Assembly: GCF_035593985.1 (NCBI RefSeq)
Contig: NZ_CP141587.1
Location: 2,106,001 to 2,170,000 of the forward strand
Direction of reading: 5' to 3'
DNA from: Sphingomonas sp. LY29
GTDB lineage: Bacteria > Pseudomonadota > Alphaproteobacteria > Sphingomonadales > Sphingomonadaceae
Length of the DNA: 64,000 nucleotides
Shown here: in pieces, positions 8,637 through 17,423 of the stretch
Numbering within the stretch: the first letter of the stretch is position 1
Layout of the letters: every line of letters begins with the position of its first letter
The notes under the pieces: generated by a model
What the model was told of the DNA's origin: nothing
Database searches by the model: none
Seen by the model: the letters and a program-made list of their open reading frames with translations, nothing else
Translations under genes and position numbers: made by a program

Positions 8637-9780
8637 TCAGGCCCGGCGCGTTACCGCGCTCGACAGGCCATCGACCTCTTTCAGAAAATCCATGCAGATC
8701 GTCGCGATGCGAGGTCCGCTGCGGCCGTCGCCAAAGGGGAGTGACGGCGTGGCCATGGCAGCGAGCGCGGCGCGGTCGGAGCGGAGTCGCGACACTTCGG
8801 CGACGATGCGGTCGCGGTCGGTCCCGACCAGCAGGCTCGATCCCGCGGCAATCCCCTCGGGTCGCTCGGTGCGGCCGCGCATGACGAGCAGCGGGATGCC
8901 GAGCGCGGGCGCTTCTTCCTGCATGCCGCCGGAATCGGAGAGGATCAGGTCGGCGTCGAGCATCGCGCGGATCATCGCGGGATGCGACAAAGGTGCGACG
9001 AGTCGGATCGAGGTCTTGTCGCCCAGCAGGCGCCACATCGCCTCGGTAACCGCGGGATTGGGATGAAGCAGCAGGTCGACGGTGACGCCCATGTCGGCAA
9101 TCTCGCGAAGGGCTGACGCGATCTGCGCCAATCCCTCGCCCCACGATTCGCGGCGGTGGCAGGTCGCCAGCAAGCGGAAGCCGCGGCGGGGGATCCAGTT
9201 TCGACGGCGTGCGACCGGCAGGATCCCCGTAATCGCTGCGAGCGAATCGATGCCGCTGTTGCCGGTGACGAAGATGGCACCGTCGACTTGCTCTTCTGTA
9301 AGGTTGCGGGCGTTGTCGTCGGTCGGCGCGAAGAGGAGGTCGGAGAGGCGGTCGATCGCGACGCGGTTACCTTCCTCGGGCCACGGCTGGTGAAAGTCGA
9401 AGCTACGCAAGCCCGCCTCGACATGGCCGAGCGGGATTCGCTCGGCATGCGCCGCCTGTGCGCCGCCGAGCGCGCTCGACGTGTCGCCCTGAACCAGGAC
9501 AAGATCGGGCGGATCGAGCCGCAGCACTCGCCGAAGCGCGGAGCGGACCAGTTCGGCGTGGAGCATCGGGTCGGTCTGGCCCGGGCAGGAGAGGGGCAAG
9601 GCGTCAAAGTCCTGCAGCCCGTGCTGGTTCAGTTCCAGTCCCGGATGCTGGCCGGTGATGTAGAGGCGCGGCCATTCGCCCATCCCGGCAAGCGCATGCG
9701 CGACCGGGGCGAGCTTGATGGCTTCAGGACGTGTTCCGACGACAAGCGCGATACGTGACTGGCGCAGTATTCCCCCTCAT
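8637..9780 (-). CDS. wecB: UDP-N-acetylglucosamine 2-epimerase (WecB-like), start disrupted
   Basis: Non-hydrolysing UDP-GlcNAc 2-epimerase, which makes UDP-ManNAc for surface polysaccharides. Visible motifs are VVGTRPEAIKLAP near the N-terminus, GDTSSALGGA, GHVEAGLRS, CHRRESWGEG, and SDSGGMQEEAPALG-P-L-MR-TERPE near the C-terminus. The first ordinary start in this frame (ATG 9683) is after the essential TRPEAIK motif. Upstream the frame holds only CTG (9767) before a stop. Removing one base from the five-C run at 9772-9776 puts ATG 9780 in frame and gives about 380 residues, the normal family length. I therefore infer a homopolymer indel, either a sequencing error or a real frameshift; a CTG start (GAGGGGG four bases upstream) is the alternative. 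Confidence 0.82.
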
Positions 9781-9843
9781 TCGGCGTCGGGAGAGTGCCT
9801 TAGCGTCACTATGGTGGCAAGTCGGTCTGTTACCGACTGACCT

Positions 9844-10131
9844 TTAACGGAAATTATCCGCGTAGGCCTGTAGCTTCAGCGCCACAGGCGGCGCGGGGAC
9901 GAGGTGGATCTCAAGTCCCTTGCGCTTCGCATAGGCGATCGCCTCATCTTTCGTCGGGAAGGTCAGCTTTACCTGCGTGTTGGTGTCGCCCGATCCGGCC
10001 CAGCCGGTCAGCGGGTCGGGACGCAGCGCCACGGTGCGCTCATATTCGAGCGTCCACAGGCCGGTCTTGGCCTTCCCCGACTGGGTAGTCTTGCGCTGTT
10101 CTTCGGTGATGCGGGCGATGGGCATGAGCAT
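9844..10131 (-). CDS. NADH dehydrogenase accessory subunit (NDUFS4/ETC complex I 18-kDa family)
   Basis: A small protein of about 95 residues with the family core TQSGKAKTGLWTLEYE and the conserved LTGWAGSGDTNTQVKLTF followed by KDEAIAYAKRKGL. Alphaproteobacterial complex I carries this subunit, orthologous to the mitochondrial assembly/stability factor NDUFS4. The frame is open back to TTG 10161, overlapping hrpB. I prefer ATG 10131 or 10125 (MLMPIARI) because homologues begin just before the ARI segment. It lies immediately downstream of hrpB on the same strand. An imperfect terminator-like stem (AGTCGGT/ACCGACT, 9821-9839) follows, without a T tract. Confidence 0.85.
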   Translation of the reverse strand: MLMPIARITEEQRKTTQSGKAKTGLWTLEYERTVALRPDPLTGWAGSGDTNTQVKLTFPTKDEAIAYAKRKGLEIHLVPAPPVALKLQAYADNFR

Positions 10132-10157
10132 GCGATTGGCCGAAGCGGACGGGCGAA

Positions 10158-12596
10158 TCAAGAGCCTGCTCGTTTAGTGCGGAGCGTCGGCGGCGCGGCG
10201 GCAGGGTCGTCGGGCCAAGGGTGGCGCGGATAGCGGCCACGCATTTCCTTCGCGACCTCGCGCCAACTGCCGGCCCAGAAGGCGGGCAGGTCGCGCGTCG
10301 TCTGGATCGGGCGGTGCGCGGGGCTGGTGATCGCGATCGTCAACGGGACGCGGCCGTCGGCGACCGCCGGATGCCTGGCGAGACCGAACAGCGCCTGCGC
10401 GCGGACTTCGACGGTCGGGCCTCCAGCTGCCTGATAGTCGATCGGGTGGCTCGATCCGGCGGGCGAGGCGAAGTGGCTCGGCGCAAGGCGGTCGATGGTG
10501 CGTGCCGCCTGATAGCCGAGCAGTCCGTCGAGCGCCCCGCGCAGCGCGGAAGGGCCCATCGCGTCGAGCCGGCGCTGACCGGCAAGGAGCGGCGCAAGCC
10601 ACTCGTCGAGAGATGCGAGTAATGCGTCATCGTCGAGCGACGGGATCGACGGATCGTCCGTCGCCGCGAATGCGGCCCGGGCTCGCAGGGCGATGGAGGC
10701 GTCACCCCAATCGAGCAGCGACAGGCCATGACGGCGAACCGCGTCGAGCAGGCCTGCTTCCACCGTCGCCGCGTCGGGCTTCGGATCGGGCGCGGCGGAC
10801 AGGCGCACCGCGCCGAGCCTGCGCCCCTTGCGCGCGGTCATGGTCGCGGTGGCGGGGTCGAAGCGGACTTCGCTCCATGGTTCGATGCGATCCCCGAACA
10901 GCGTTTCGATGTCGGCAAGGTCGATCGCGGCGGCGGAAAGGATGCGCGCGCCCGAGGCCGCGCCCGCGACCTCGCCGACCGCGAGCCATTCGCTCCGGGC
11001 GAGCGGCGAGGTGGGATCGAGCCGGAAGCCGCGACCGCCGACCGACTGCCAATGTTCGCCCGTCGAATCGCGGCGTCGCGACAGGCGGTCAGGGAAGGCG
11101 AGCGCGAGCGCGCCGGCGAGGTCCTGCCGGTCGGACGAGCCGGTGCGCGCCCAACGGTCGGCCATGCCCCGCGCAGCCTCGGCGCGGGGGCCGCGCTCAT
11201 TCTTCCAGCGGCGGAGGCGAATTTCGAGATCAGGGTCGTTGCCGCCGAGCCCTCGCTCGGTCAGCAACGCAGCAACCTCTGCCGCGGAACGCGCGAAGCC
11301 ACGCGCGCCCGCTTCGATCATCATGTGGGCGAGGCGTGGCTCCAGCGGCCAGCCGGCAATGGCGCGGCCGTGGTCGGTCAGCCGACCGTCGGCGTCGAGC
11401 GCGCCGATGCGCGTCAGCCGGTCGCGGGCCTCGGCAAGCGCGGGGGCGGGCGGCGGGTCGAGGAAGGGAAGGCGCGTCGGGTCGGCCTCTCCCCAGGTGA
11501 GGCAGGTCAGCAAAAGGCTCGACAGGTCGGCCTCGAGGATTTCGGGCGGGTCGTGCGCAGGGAGCGCGGCGGTGGCGGCTTCCTCCCACAAGCGGACGGC
11601 GACGCCCGGACCCTGCCGCGCGGCGCGACCCGCGCGCTGGGTCGCGGCGGCGCGGCTGGCGCGTTCGGTGACGAGGCGGGTCAGCCCGGCACCGCGATCG
11701 TAGCGCGGACGGCGCGCAAGCCCGCTGTCGACGACGATGCGGACGTCGTCGAGCGTCAGGCTGGTTTCGGCGATGGCGGAGGCGAGGACCAGCTTGCGCG
11801 TTCCGGGCGCGGGCGGGGCGAGCGCTGCGCGCTGCGCGGCCGGATCGACCTGCCCATGCAGGCGGTGAAGCACGACGCCGGGGGGCAGGGCGCCAAGTGC
11901 GTCGGCGGTGCGCTCGATCTCCGCGACACCGGGCAGAAAGGCGAGCAGCGAGCCTTCATATGCCCCAATAGCGCGGCGGATCGCGGCGGCCATTTGCGGT
12001 TCGATGCGCTGGCCCGCGTCGCGGCCCTCGTGGACCAGGGTCAGCGGGAAGCTCTTGCCCTCGCTCTCAATGCTCGGCGGATTACCGAGCAGGCGAGCGA
12101 ACCGTGCTCCGTCGAGTGTCGCCGACATGGCGAGGATCCGAAGGTCGGGGCGGAGCGCCGACGCGGCGTCGAGGGTGAGCGCGAGCGCGAGATCGCTGTC
12201 GAGACTGCGTTCGTGAACTTCGTCGAACAGCACCGCGGAGACGCCGCCGAGCTCGGGATCGGCCTGCAATCGGGCGAGGAAGACGCCGTGGGTCATCGCC
12301 ACTAGGCGGGTGGCCCTGCCGACCTTGCTGTCGAGGCGCGTGGCATAGCCGATCGTCTCGCCCGCGCGCTGCCCAAGCTCGCGCGCCATATATTCGGCGG
12401 CGGCGCGCGCGGCGAGACGGCGGGGAACGAGGAGTAAGACCTGGCCGCTGCACCATGGCTGATCGAGCAGCGCGCGCCCGACCCGCGTCGTCTTGCCCGC
12501 GCCCGGCGGCGCCATCAGCAAGGCCCGAGGCCCGTCGCGAAGCGCGTCGAGCAGGTCGGGCAGAACCGACTCGATCGGGAGGATGGACGTCGTCAT
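10158..12596 (-). CDS. hrpB: ATP-dependent helicase HrpB
   Basis: An 812-residue DEAH/RHA-type helicase. Walker A is APPGAGKTT near residue 35, the Walker B box is FDEVHERSLDSD, the SAT motif is AMSATLD, and the C-terminal helicase motif QRAGRAARQGPG (motif VI) is visible. The C-terminal HrpB-specific domain ends in FWAGSWREVAKEMRGRYPRHPWPDDP, a hallmark of the family. Length matches E. coli HrpB (about 800). Function in bacteria is poorly defined, probably RNA/RNP remodelling. The stop overlaps the possible TTG of the complex I subunit gene. Confidence 0.95.
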   Translation of the reverse strand: MTTSILPIESVLPDLLDALRDGPRALLMAPPGAGKTTRVGRALLDQPWCSGQVLLLVPRRLAARAAAEYMARELGQRAGETIGYATRLDSKVGRATRLVAMTHGVFLARLQADPELGGVSAVLFDEVHERSLDSDLALALTLDAASALRPDLRILAMSATLDGARFARLLGNPPSIESEGKSFPLTLVHEGRDAGQRIEPQMAAAIRRAIGAYEGSLLAFLPGVAEIERTADALGALPPGVVLHRLHGQVDPAAQRAALAPPAPGTRKLVLASAIAETSLTLDDVRIVVDSGLARRPRYDRGAGLTRLVTERASRAAATQRAGRAARQGPGVAVRLWEEAATAALPAHDPPEILEADLSSLLLTCLTWGEADPTRLPFLDPPPAPALAEARDRLTRIGALDADGRLTDHGRAIAGWPLEPRLAHMMIEAGARGFARSAAEVAALLTERGLGGNDPDLEIRLRRWKNERGPRAEAARGMADRWARTGSSDRQDLAGALALAFPDRLSRRRDSTGEHWQSVGGRGFRLDPTSPLARSEWLAVGEVAGAASGARILSAAAIDLADIETLFGDRIEPWSEVRFDPATATMTARKGRRLGAVRLSAAPDPKPDAATVEAGLLDAVRRHGLSLLDWGDASIALRARAAFAATDDPSIPSLDDDALLASLDEWLAPLLAGQRRLDAMGPSALRGALDGLLGYQAARTIDRLAPSHFASPAGSSHPIDYQAAGGPTVEVRAQALFGLARHPAVADGRVPLTIAITSPAHRPIQTTRDLPAFWAGSWREVAKEMRGRYPRHPWPDDPAAAPPTLRTKRAGS

Positions 12597-12895
12597 TCGG
12601 CGCGGAAGTTGGCGCTACGTCGGCGTGAAACTCGTCCCTTCACAGGTTTTGCGGATCGGCATCGAAAACAAATGGCGCGCGGGTGCCGGAACTGCATTCA
12701 ATGCCTCTGGCAGATTAGACGAAAGTAGGACAGCCCGAACGTTTGCTAACCGTGGAAAGCGGACGTTTGCGGCACGGACCTGAGTGACCGCTTTTCTGAC
12801 TGAAAGCACTGGGTCCGCCTTTGAGATTGAGAAAGCGGAAGCAGACGTTCGCTGCGGCCCAACTTACACCAAAGGGGCCAGCAAATGTCCGAACT
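12597..12895. other. 299-base intergenic region with degenerate GCGGACGTTTGC-type motifs
   Basis: No gene is evident between hrpB and the small membrane-protein gene. The DNA contains two imperfect copies of GAAAGCGGA followed by an ACGTTxGC element (around 12756 and 12832) and further CGAACGTTTGC/GCAAATGTCCG variants on either strand. Base composition is lower in GC than the flanking genes. It looks like decayed intergenic repeat sequence; no promoter or structured RNA can be assigned with confidence. Confidence 0.35.
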
Positions 12896-13555
12896 TCACT
12901 GCGGACTATCATTGTTTCTATGGCGCCTCGCGTCTCGTATTGCGGTCCGGCCCCGAAGTCGAAGTCGATCTCGTTCGGTCACTGCCCATTTGACTGCGGC
13001 CGTTGCAAGACTGAGTGGAAGCGAGATGCCCACTAAGATGGCTGCCACCCATTGGCCGACTGTGCTAGGCGGCCAGGATAATCCTGCGGAGGGGCCGATT
13101 CCTGCCATAATCGGGATCAGCACGATGGTGGCGACAAGACCGATGATGATCCGCGGCCAAGTCGTCCGTTCGACTAGCATGATGAAAGCGCCAGTCCGGC
13201 CAAGACGCTCACCTACTTGCTTGCGGTTGCTCCAACCCTGGGTCGGCATGTTCCACGCCCACCGCAAAGCGGCAGCATAAAGAAGGCCGAACGACGCCAG
13301 TGAGGCGACAAGCAAAACGACTTTCCCGAACGCGCCTGGAATGATGAGGTTGATTGCGGCCCCGCCCAAGACGAAGGTAGCCAATGCGGCACGCTTTGTA
13401 TTCCGGGTCGTGCGGACAAAGCGATCGATTGCGCGCTGACGCTCGGAGTCCGAAACTTCCACTGGCACGCCACGCCGGCGATGCCGGTAAACAAGCATTC
13501 CCTCCTCCCACCTGAACTGCGCATCATAAAGCAGGCGGAGATTTTCGTCGGTCAT
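12896..13555 (-). CDS. small polytopic membrane protein, unknown function
   Basis: A 219-residue protein starting at ATG 13555. A basic N-terminal region of about 55 residues is followed by four likely membrane spans (two adjacent around residues 57-105, one near 135-157, one near 165-190) and a strongly basic, soluble tail (RDRLRLRGRTAIRDARRHR). No family is recognised. Codon use looks slightly less biased than the neighbours and it is flanked by low-GC spacer, so it may be accessory. It might be a single-gene unit. Confidence 0.6.
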   Translation of the reverse strand: MTDENLRLLYDAQFRWEEGMLVYRHRRRGVPVEVSDSERQRAIDRFVRTTRNTKRAALATFVLGGAAINLIIPGAFGKVVLLVASLASFGLLYAAALRWAWNMPTQGWSNRKQVGERLGRTGAFIMLVERTTWPRIIIGLVATIVLIPIMAGIGPSAGLSWPPSTVGQWVAAILVGISLPLSLATAAVKWAVTERDRLRLRGRTAIRDARRHRNNDSPQ

Positions 13556-13636
13556 ATCTGCTGGTTAGCCGTCGCAAGCAGCCGCGCAAGGACGTCCGCA
13601 TATGGCGTGTTCGAATCCTTTCAGGACAGGATGCAC

Positions 13637-14071
13637 CTAGTGGCTAGCGAAGACCTTGGTCTTGCCGTCGGTGCCGATCAGCATCGTCTTGTACGGCTCG
13701 CGGTGGTCGCCATGCTCCATGCCGGGCGAGCCCATCGGCATGCCAGCGACCGCGATACCGCGCGCCTTGGGCTTTTGCGCAAGGAGGCGCTTGATGTCCG
13801 AGGCGGGGACGTGGCCTTCGACGACATAGCCGCCGACCATCGTCGTGTGACAGCTGCGCTGAGCGTCGGGGATGCCGGCCTTCGCCTTGACCGCGGCCAT
13901 GTCCTGCGTTTCCACCACCTTGGTCGTGAAGCCGTTCTTCTGAACATGCTCGATCCACTTGGCGCAGCAACCACAAGTCGGCGACTTGTACACCGTCATC
14001 GTCGCAGCGTGCGCGGCGGAGCCGATGAAAAAGGTGGCGAGGGCGATGGTGTGGAGAAGGGTCTTGCGCAT
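13637..14071 (-). CDS. exported DUF411 metal-binding protein
   Basis: A 144-residue protein with a cleavable signal peptide ending near SAAHA (residue 22). The mature start MTVYKSPTCGCCAKW holds the DUF411 CGCC metal-binding motif. Later conserved parts are RSCHTTMVGGYVVEGHVP and GIAVAGMPMGSPGME. DUF411 proteins are periplasmic and often linked to copper resistance. No copper-efflux genes are visible nearby, so metal specificity is inferred from the family only. It follows the polyprenyl synthase gene on the same strand with a 44-base gap. Confidence 0.88.
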   Translation of the reverse strand: MRKTLLHTIALATFFIGSAAHAATMTVYKSPTCGCCAKWIEHVQKNGFTTKVVETQDMAAVKAKAGIPDAQRSCHTTMVGGYVVEGHVPASDIKRLLAQKPKARGIAVAGMPMGSPGMEHGDHREPYKTMLIGTDGKTKVFASH

Positions 14072-14115
14072 GCGAAAAGTCCTAAACCCGGGAAGATGAA
14101 CCGCAGTTTAGCGGA

Positions 14116-15129
14116 TCAGTAGGCGCGTGCCACCGCGAATTCGACCGCTTCGACCATTGCCGCCTTGGCCCGGCCAGCGGGGAAGGGGGCGAGCGCGTCG
14201 ATCGCGCGGCGACCGTAGTGACGCGCGCGCTCCATCGTGTCGTCGAGCGCGCCGGTGTCGCGGATGAGGCGCGTGGCATGGACGAGGTCTTCGTCGGACG
14301 AACGGTCGCCCTGCATCGCCGCCTTCCAGAAGGCGCGGTCCTCCTCGCTGCCGCGGGCGTGAGCGAGGATGACCGGGAGGGTGACCTTGCCGTCGCGGAA
14401 ATCGTCGCCCTGGCCCTTGCCCATCGTCGCGGCGTCGGACGCATAGTCGATCGCGTCGTCGACCAGTTGAAAGGCGACGCCCAAGTTGCGGCCGTAGGAA
14501 TCGAGCGCTTCCTCGGCATCCTCGCCGGCTTCGGCGACGACCGGGGCGATGCGACAGGCGGCGGCGAACAATGCCGCGGTCTTGGCGTGGATGATCTGGA
14601 GATATTGCTCCTCGCTCGTCTCGACCCGGCGCTGCGCGGTCAATTGCTCGACCTCGCCCTCGGCGATCACGGCGGAGGCGTGGCTAAGGATCTTGAGCAC
14701 CTTGAGGCTGCCGTCCTCGACCATCAGTTCGAACGAGCGGCTGAACAGGAAATCGCCGACGAGGACGCTGGCGGGGTTGCCCCAGATGAGGTTGGCGGTG
14801 CGCTTGCCACGGCGCATCTCGCTAAGATCGACGACGTCGTCGTGAAGCAGCGTCGCGGTGTGGATGAACTCGACCGCGGCGGCGAGGCGGTGGTGGCGCG
14901 TGCCGGGGTAGTCGAGCAGCGCGGCGCTTGCCAGCGTCAGCATCGGTCGCATCCGCTTGCCACCGCCGGCGATCAAGTGGCCGGCAAGCTCGGGGATCAG
15001 CGCGGCCTTCGACTGCATCCGCGTAACGATGACCTGGTTGACCGCGTTCATGTCGGCAGCGGTGAGGGCGATGATCGGGTCGAGCGACGGTGCGCTCTTC
15101 TCGCCGAGGTGGTGGACGGTGGCGGTCAT
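14116..15129 (-). CDS. ispB: all-trans polyprenyl (octa/decaprenyl) diphosphate synthase
   Basis: A 337-residue trans-isoprenyl diphosphate synthase that makes the ubiquinone side chain. The first aspartate-rich motif is LLHDDVVD with downstream RRGK, the second is QLVDDAIDYA, and GGGKRMRPML is the conserved substrate-binding stretch. Length fits IspB/decaprenyl synthases. Sphingomonads use ubiquinone-10, so decaprenyl specificity is likely but cannot be read from sequence. Likely membrane-associated cytosolic enzyme. Confidence 0.93.
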   Translation of the reverse strand: MTATVHHLGEKSAPSLDPIIALTAADMNAVNQVIVTRMQSKAALIPELAGHLIAGGGKRMRPMLTLASAALLDYPGTRHHRLAAAVEFIHTATLLHDDVVDLSEMRRGKRTANLIWGNPASVLVGDFLFSRSFELMVEDGSLKVLKILSHASAVIAEGEVEQLTAQRRVETSEEQYLQIIHAKTAALFAAACRIAPVVAEAGEDAEEALDSYGRNLGVAFQLVDDAIDYASDAATMGKGQGDDFRDGKVTLPVILAHARGSEEDRAFWKAAMQGDRSSDEDLVHATRLIRDTGALDDTMERARHYGRRAIDALAPFPAGRAKAAMVEAVEFAVARAY

Positions 15130-15151
15130 GGTGGCGGGGGCCTTAGCGGGC

Positions 15152-16564
15152 TCAAGCAGCGCGGGGAAGCGAAAGGGTGACGAGCAGGCCGCCGAGGTCT
15201 TCGCTTTCGCCTAGCGAAACGCTGCCGCCGTAAATCTCGGCGACGTCGCGGACGATCGCGAGGCCAAGGCCGGTGCCGGGCTTGCCGGTGGTGTCGAGGC
15301 GCTTGCCGCGCACGAACAGTTCCTCCCGCTGCGCCTGCGCGATGCCCGCGCCATCGTCCTCGATCAGGATCGAGACCTTGCCGTCCTGCAGCGGCTCGAC
15401 GGTGACGAACACGCGGCCGCCACCATATTTCGCGGCGTTTTCGACCAGGTTGCCGAGCATTTCGTCGAGGTCCTGCCGTTCGACGCGAACCTGGACGTTG
15501 CGGTCGCCGGCAATGTCGATCGTGACCTTTCCGTAGAGCGTCGAGACCGCACGCTCGACCGCTTCGACGCTGGCCCAGACGCGGGTGCGTGCCTGCGCCG
15601 AGGCTCGGCGGCCGATGGCGCGGGCGCGGGCGAGGTGGTGGTCGACCTGCCGCCGCATCACCAGCGCTTCGCGGATCACGGTGGAGTCGAGGTCGGGCGC
15701 ATGCGCGGTGGCGGCGTTGGTGATGACGGTCAGCGGGGTCTTGAGCGCATGGGCGAGATTGCCGGCATGGCGGCGCGCCTCCTCGGCCTGCGCCTCACTG
15801 TGGGCGAGCAGGTCGTTAATCTCGTCGACCAGCGGGTTGATCTCCTGCGGGAAGTCGTCGGCGATGCGGGTCTGCGTCCCGCTGCGGATCGCGGCGACTT
15901 CGCGCCGGACGCGGCGGAGCGGCCATAGTCCGTAGAAGGCTTGGAGCGCCGCAAGAATCAAGAGGCCGAGGCCGAGCACCGCGAAGCTGCGGGTCAGCGT
16001 GGTTCGAAGTTCGAGGATCTGCCCGTCGATGACCTCGCGCGACTGGGCGACCTGGAAGCGCCAGCGCACCTCGGATCCTGGCAGGATCACGTCGCGCTCA
16101 AGGATGCGGAGCGGCTCGTCGGGAAATTCGAAGCTGTCGCGCTTGTGGAGGTCGGTGTCTCGGTGCGGCAGATTGGGTTGAAGTTGGCGATCCCACAGCG
16201 AGCGCGAAGGAAAGGTCTCCTGCCCCTCGCCGGAAATCTGGAAGTAGGCGCCGGAGTAAGGTTCGAGGAAGCGCTGGTCGGCGAGGGGGCGATTGAAGCG
16301 CACGCCGTCGGGCCCGATCTCCGACGCGGCGATCATCGCATTGAGGACATATTCGAGCTGGCTGTCGAAATTGTCGACGATCGAGCGCGTCAGCACGCGG
16401 TCGAGCGCGAAGCCGCCGACCAGCAGCAGAAAGCCGATCCAGATCGCGGCGATCCCGATCATGCGCTGCGTCAGCGACCCGCGTCCGCGGCGCCGCTTGG
16501 GAGGCTTCACCAGCTCCGTCGACCCGCCGGCCCCGGCGAGGGGGGAGGCGGCGCCGTCGTTCAA
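15152..16564 (-). CDS. PhoQ-like sensor histidine kinase
   Basis: A 470-residue membrane kinase. A basic N-terminus precedes membrane span 1 (residues about 35-57), a periplasmic sensor of about 125 residues, span 2 (about 188-210) and a HAMP linker. The phosphoacceptor His is in NLAHALKTPLTVI; the N box is LGNLVENAAKYG, G boxes are DDGAGIA and GTGLGLAIV. The start is TTG 16564, overlapping the TGA of the regulator gene, so kinase and regulator are co-translated. The arrangement is that of PhoPQ-type systems; the stimulus is unknown. Confidence 0.9.
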   Translation of the reverse strand: MNDGAASPLAGAGGSTELVKPPKRRRGRGSLTQRMIGIAAIWIGFLLLVGGFALDRVLTRSIVDNFDSQLEYVLNAMIAASEIGPDGVRFNRPLADQRFLEPYSGAYFQISGEGQETFPSRSLWDRQLQPNLPHRDTDLHKRDSFEFPDEPLRILERDVILPGSEVRWRFQVAQSREVIDGQILELRTTLTRSFAVLGLGLLILAALQAFYGLWPLRRVRREVAAIRSGTQTRIADDFPQEINPLVDEINDLLAHSEAQAEEARRHAGNLAHALKTPLTVITNAATAHAPDLDSTVIREALVMRRQVDHHLARARAIGRRASAQARTRVWASVEAVERAVSTLYGKVTIDIAGDRNVQVRVERQDLDEMLGNLVENAAKYGGGRVFVTVEPLQDGKVSILIEDDGAGIAQAQREELFVRGKRLDTTGKPGTGLGLAIVRDVAEIYGGSVSLGESEDLGGLLVTLSLPRAA

Positions 16565-17226
16565 GCCGCGCCTTCCTCCAGGCTGTAGCCGAGCCCGCGG
16601 ATGGTCGTGATGACGTCCGCGCCCAGCTTCTTGCGGATGCGGGTGACAAACACCTCGATCGTGTTCGAATCGCGGTCGAAGTCCTGATCGTAGATGTGCT
16701 CGATCAGCTCGGTGCGGCTGACGACCTTGCCCTTGTGATGCATCAGATAGCTCAGCAGCTTATATTCCTGCGCGGTCAGCTTGACCGGCTCGCCGCCCTT
16801 CGAGACCTTGCCCGACCGCGTGTCGAGGCGGATGTCGCCCGCGATCAATTCGGACGAGGCATTGCCGGAAGCGCGGCGGATCAGCGCGCGCAGGCGGGCG
16901 ATCAGTTCCTCGGTCTGGAAGGGCTTCGCCAGATAGTCGTCGGCACCAGCGTCGAGGCCGGCGACCTTGTCGGACCAGCTGTCGCGCGCGGTGAGGACCA
17001 GGACGGGCATGCGCTTGCCCTCCTTGCGCCAGCGATCGAGCACGGTGAGACCGTCGACTTCGGGCAGGCCGAGGTCGAGCACGACCGCATCGTAATTTTC
17101 GGTCGAGCCGAGATAATGACCGTCCTCGCCGTCGGTCGCGAGGTCGACGGCATAGCCCGCCCCCTCAAGCGTCGAGCGGAGCTGGCGGCCAAGATTGGGT
17201 TCGTCCTCGACAATGAGCACGCGCAT
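16561..17226 (-). CDS. OmpR/PhoP-family response regulator
   Basis: A 221-residue regulator: receiver domain with the phosphorylated Asp in VVLDLGLPEVDG (about residue 51), Thr in LVLTARD and Lys in DYLAKPF, followed by a winged-helix DNA-binding domain (LTAQEYKLLSYLMHHKG ... VFVTRIRKKLG). ATG 17226 begins MRVLIVEDEP and has CAGGGGA upstream; longer frames extend into the intergenic region and are rejected. Partner kinase gene overlaps downstream. GTTCAGC-like motifs in the upstream region (around 17268 and 17347) are possible self-binding sites. Confidence 0.93.
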   Translation of the reverse strand: MRVLIVEDEPNLGRQLRSTLEGAGYAVDLATDGEDGHYLGSTENYDAVVLDLGLPEVDGLTVLDRWRKEGKRMPVLVLTARDSWSDKVAGLDAGADDYLAKPFQTEELIARLRALIRRASGNASSELIAGDIRLDTRSGKVSKGGEPVKLTAQEYKLLSYLMHHKGKVVSRTELIEHIYDQDFDRDSNTIEVFVTRIRKKLGADVITTIRGLGYSLEEGAA

Positions 17227-17423
17227 GTTGGGTCCCCTGAAAAACGATTTCGCTACATGAACACGTTCGAAGCTGAACGGTTGCTTGTCCGCAACGAAGC
17301 TGGGGACGGCGGAGGCAAAGTCAATCGCGGCTGCGCCGTTCATTTTCGATTCAGCGACGAACAGCGCTTTTCTGCGCAGCGATGCATCGCAGAAGGCGAT
17401 CGAGCGCGAGTAGGGGGCGTATA

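Noticed and set aside
10728-12305. 525-residue plus-strand frame antisense to hrpB
   Set aside because: Composition typical of a shadow frame (Arg/Ala/Gly rich), no motifs, and hrpB is well supported on the minus strand.
17268-17353. GTTCAGC/ATTCAGC motifs upstream of the PhoP-like regulator as regulatory boxes
   Set aside because: Only two near-matches, unlike spacing, and no counterpart at the PepSY promoter. Kept as a note in the regulator entry only.
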